NCBI GenBank assembly: GCA_017479035.1
Contig: JAFVCR010000076.1
Span: 1 to 5,777 of the forward strand
Source: Kiritimatiellia bacterium
GTDB lineage: Bacteria > Verrucomicrobiota > Kiritimatiellia > RFP12 > UBA1067
Direction: 5' to 3'
Length of the DNA: 5,777 nt
The notes under the pieces were generated by a model that had not been told where the DNA came from, searched no databases, and worked only from the letters and a program-made list of their open reading frames with translations. Position 1 is the first letter of the stretch; every line of letters begins with the position of its first letter. Shown in pieces: positions 4,528 to 5,777 of the stretch. Position numbers and translations under genes: made by a program.

Positions 4528-5777
4528 TCAGATGTAGCCGCGGCGGATGAGGATTGCGAGGATTGCCACGTCCGACGGATTCACGCCGGAGATGGAAGCG
4601 GCTTGCGCAAGGGTTTCGGGCATGAAGGCTTTGAGTTTTTCGCGGCTTTCGTAGCGGAGTGCGGCGATGGAGGAGTATTGGGAAGAGAGCCAGGCGGGGA
4701 TGGGAGTGTTTTCATCCCGGCGGGCGCGCTCGGCGGCGGCGCGTTCCTGCGCGATGTATCCGGCGTAACGGGCTTCGATCTCCACCTGTTCTGCAACGTC
4801 CGGCTGGCGGGATACTTCTTCGTCGGCAAGCGGGAGCGTGGCGTAGGATGCGCCGGGACGCTGCAAGAGAGCAAGCAGAGTGTGGGATGGGTCGCCCGGG
4901 GAGCGGGTTGCGGCAAGGCGTTGGAGTTCGGCGGAGGCAAGGGCGGCTTTGCGATGGGTTTCCTCCCGCAGGGCGGCGGGGAGAATGCCTATACGGTCGG
5001 CAGCGGCAGCAAGGCGGTAGCGGGCGTTGTCCTGGCGGAGGATGAGGCGACGCTCGGCGCGAGAGGTGAACATGCGGTAAGGTTCGTTGGTGCCCTTTAC
5101 GGTGAGGTCGTCGATAAGAACGCCGATGTAGGCATCTTGCCGGCTCAAGACGAGCGGAGGTTCGCCACGGACTTTGAAGACGGCGTTGACACCTGCCATG
5201 AAGCCCTGCGCGGCGGCTTCTTCGTAGCCAGTGGTGCCGTTGACCTGCCCGGCAAAAAAGAGCCCTTCCACGCGCCGCGATTCGAGGGAGCGGGTCAGTT
5301 CCCGTGCGTCTATGCCATCATACTCGATGGCGTATGCCCAAGCGAGGAATTGGGCTTGCTCGAGGCCGGGGACGGAGTGCACCATTTCGACCTGCGCAGC
5401 TTTAGGGAGAGAGCAGGAAAGACCGTTGGGGTAGATGATGCGACCGGCGAGATCTTCGGGCTCGAGCATTACGTGGTGGGAATCTACGCCCTCAAAACGC
5501 ACGATTTTATCTTCGATACTGGGGCAATAGCGCACACCGGCACCTTCTATCATGCCGCCATAGAGGGCGGAATCGGGGAGTGTGGCGCGGATTATTTCGT
5601 GTGTGCGAGGGGTGGTATGGGTGGCAAAACAGGGTAAATCGGGCGGATTTTGGGGCAAAAAGGCGGACTGGGGGCGGGTTTTTAGGGCGTTTTCGATCAA
5701 ATTGCGGGCATTACAGCCAATAAAGGTGTCTTGAATAGGGAGATAGGAGGCTAGTGCATCAAAATTGTTCCACGTGG
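4528..5777 (-). CDS. mnmG: tRNA uridine-34 carboxymethylaminomethyl-modifying enzyme MnmG (GidA), C-terminal part, 5' end outside window
   Basis: MnmG is an FAD enzyme that works with MnmE to install the 5-(carboxymethyl)aminomethyl group on wobble uridine of certain tRNAs in the cytoplasm. Seen in order: THTTPRTHEIIR; GVRYCPSIEDKIVRF, with the conserved Cys codon at 5524-5526 (family GPRYCPSIEDK, here Pro to Val); EGLFFAGQVNGTTGYEEAAA; AYIGVLIDDLTVKGTNEPYR; MFTSRAERR; and the helical C-terminal domain ending SGVNPSDVAILAILIRRG, with the stop at 4528-4530. The C-terminus is complete. The N-terminal FAD-binding half should lie beyond the right edge. The frame stays open to the edge (last full codon 5773-5775); a TTG at 5698-5700 is not a believable start. 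Residues encoded between about 5640 and 5777 do not resemble MnmG, and the KTGTPPR motif expected there is absent, so the gene may be disrupted, divergent or misassembled. It is convergent with the plus-strand operon. Confidence 0.93.
   Translation of the reverse strand, partial: TWNNFDALASYLPIQDTFIGCNARNLIENALKTRPQSAFLPQNPPDLPCFATHTTPRTHEIIRATLPDSALYGGMIEGAGVRYCPSIEDKIVRFEGVDSHHVMLEPEDLAGRIIYPNGLSCSLPKAAQVEMVHSVPGLEQAQFLAWAYAIEYDGIDARELTRSLESRRVEGLFFAGQVNGTTGYEEAAAQGFMAGVNAVFKVRGEPPLVLSRQDAYIGVLIDDLTVKGTNEPYRMFTSRAERRLILRQDNARYRLAAAADRIGILPAALREETHRKAALASAELQRLAATRSPGDPSHTLLALLQRPGASYATLPLADEEVSRQPDVAEQVEIEARYAGYIAQERAAAERARRDENTPIPAWLSSQYSSIAALRYESREKLKAFMPETLAQAASISGVNPSDVAILAILIRRGYI
5766..5777. 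other. Partial parS-type palindrome (ParB-binding site), cut by the window edge
   Basis: TGTTCCACGTGG gives the first 12 of 16 bases of TGTTCCACGTGGAACA, a form of the widely conserved chromosomal parS site (TGTTNCACGTGNAACA). The central CCACGTGG palindrome is complete; the last four bases lie outside. ParB binding at parS near the replication origin directs chromosome segregation, and mnmG, rsmG, parA and parB often neighbour each other there, which fits this position beside mnmG. Confidence 0.6.

Noticed and set aside
4513..5637. Plus-strand open frame of 374 codons opposite mnmG
   Set aside because: The minus strand encodes unmistakable MnmG motifs here. The plus-strand product is Gly-rich and shows no family signature.

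Overview
The window looks like bacterial chromosome from a GC-rich Gram-negative lineage. Gene density is high and reading frames overlap or nearly touch. The gene set is of the surface-glycan type, and it lies next to the tRNA-modification gene mnmG and a ParB-site-like palindrome. No taxon can be named with confidence. A member of the Verrucomicrobia/Lentisphaerae/Kiritimatiellae group would fit, but that is only a guess from style.

Left part (1-3038, plus strand): two successive modules, each a KASIII-type 3-oxoacyl-ACP synthase followed by a FabG-like short-chain reductase. The first synthase has lost its 5' end to the window edge. The reading frames overlap by 4 nt (synthase 1/reductase 1), are 13 nt apart (reductase 1/synthase 2) and overlap by 20 nt (synthase 2/reductase 2). 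This indicates one operon, probably translationally coupled. Together each pair should condense an acyl starter with malonyl-ACP and reduce the product to a 3-hydroxyacyl thioester. The synthases resemble those I associate with O-antigen, capsule and glycan-modification loci rather than housekeeping FabH, so supplying a 3-hydroxyacyl group for sugar acylation is the favoured reading (inference).

Middle part (3039-4432, plus strand): a short leftover of an acyltransferase-3 family gene (ribosome binding site, start and the N-terminal LDIAKGIGI motif, then unrelated sequence to a stop). It overlaps the start of a 415-residue polytopic membrane protein, possibly a polysaccharide polymerase or transferase. 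That gene contains an uninterrupted run of 12 G near its 3' end. A one-base change in either direction would bring a premature stop, so it is a candidate phase-variable gene.

Right part (4433-5777): a 95-bp convergent intergenic spacer, then the C-terminal part of mnmG (gidA) on the minus strand, running off the right edge. The last bases are 12 of the 16 positions of a parS-type palindrome, as expected near a replication origin where mnmG, rsmG, parA and parB commonly cluster. The reading frame stays open to the edge, but its last roughly 45 codons do not look like MnmG. That is the main structural puzzle at this end. No promoter, RNA gene, CRISPR array or insertion sequence was recognised.
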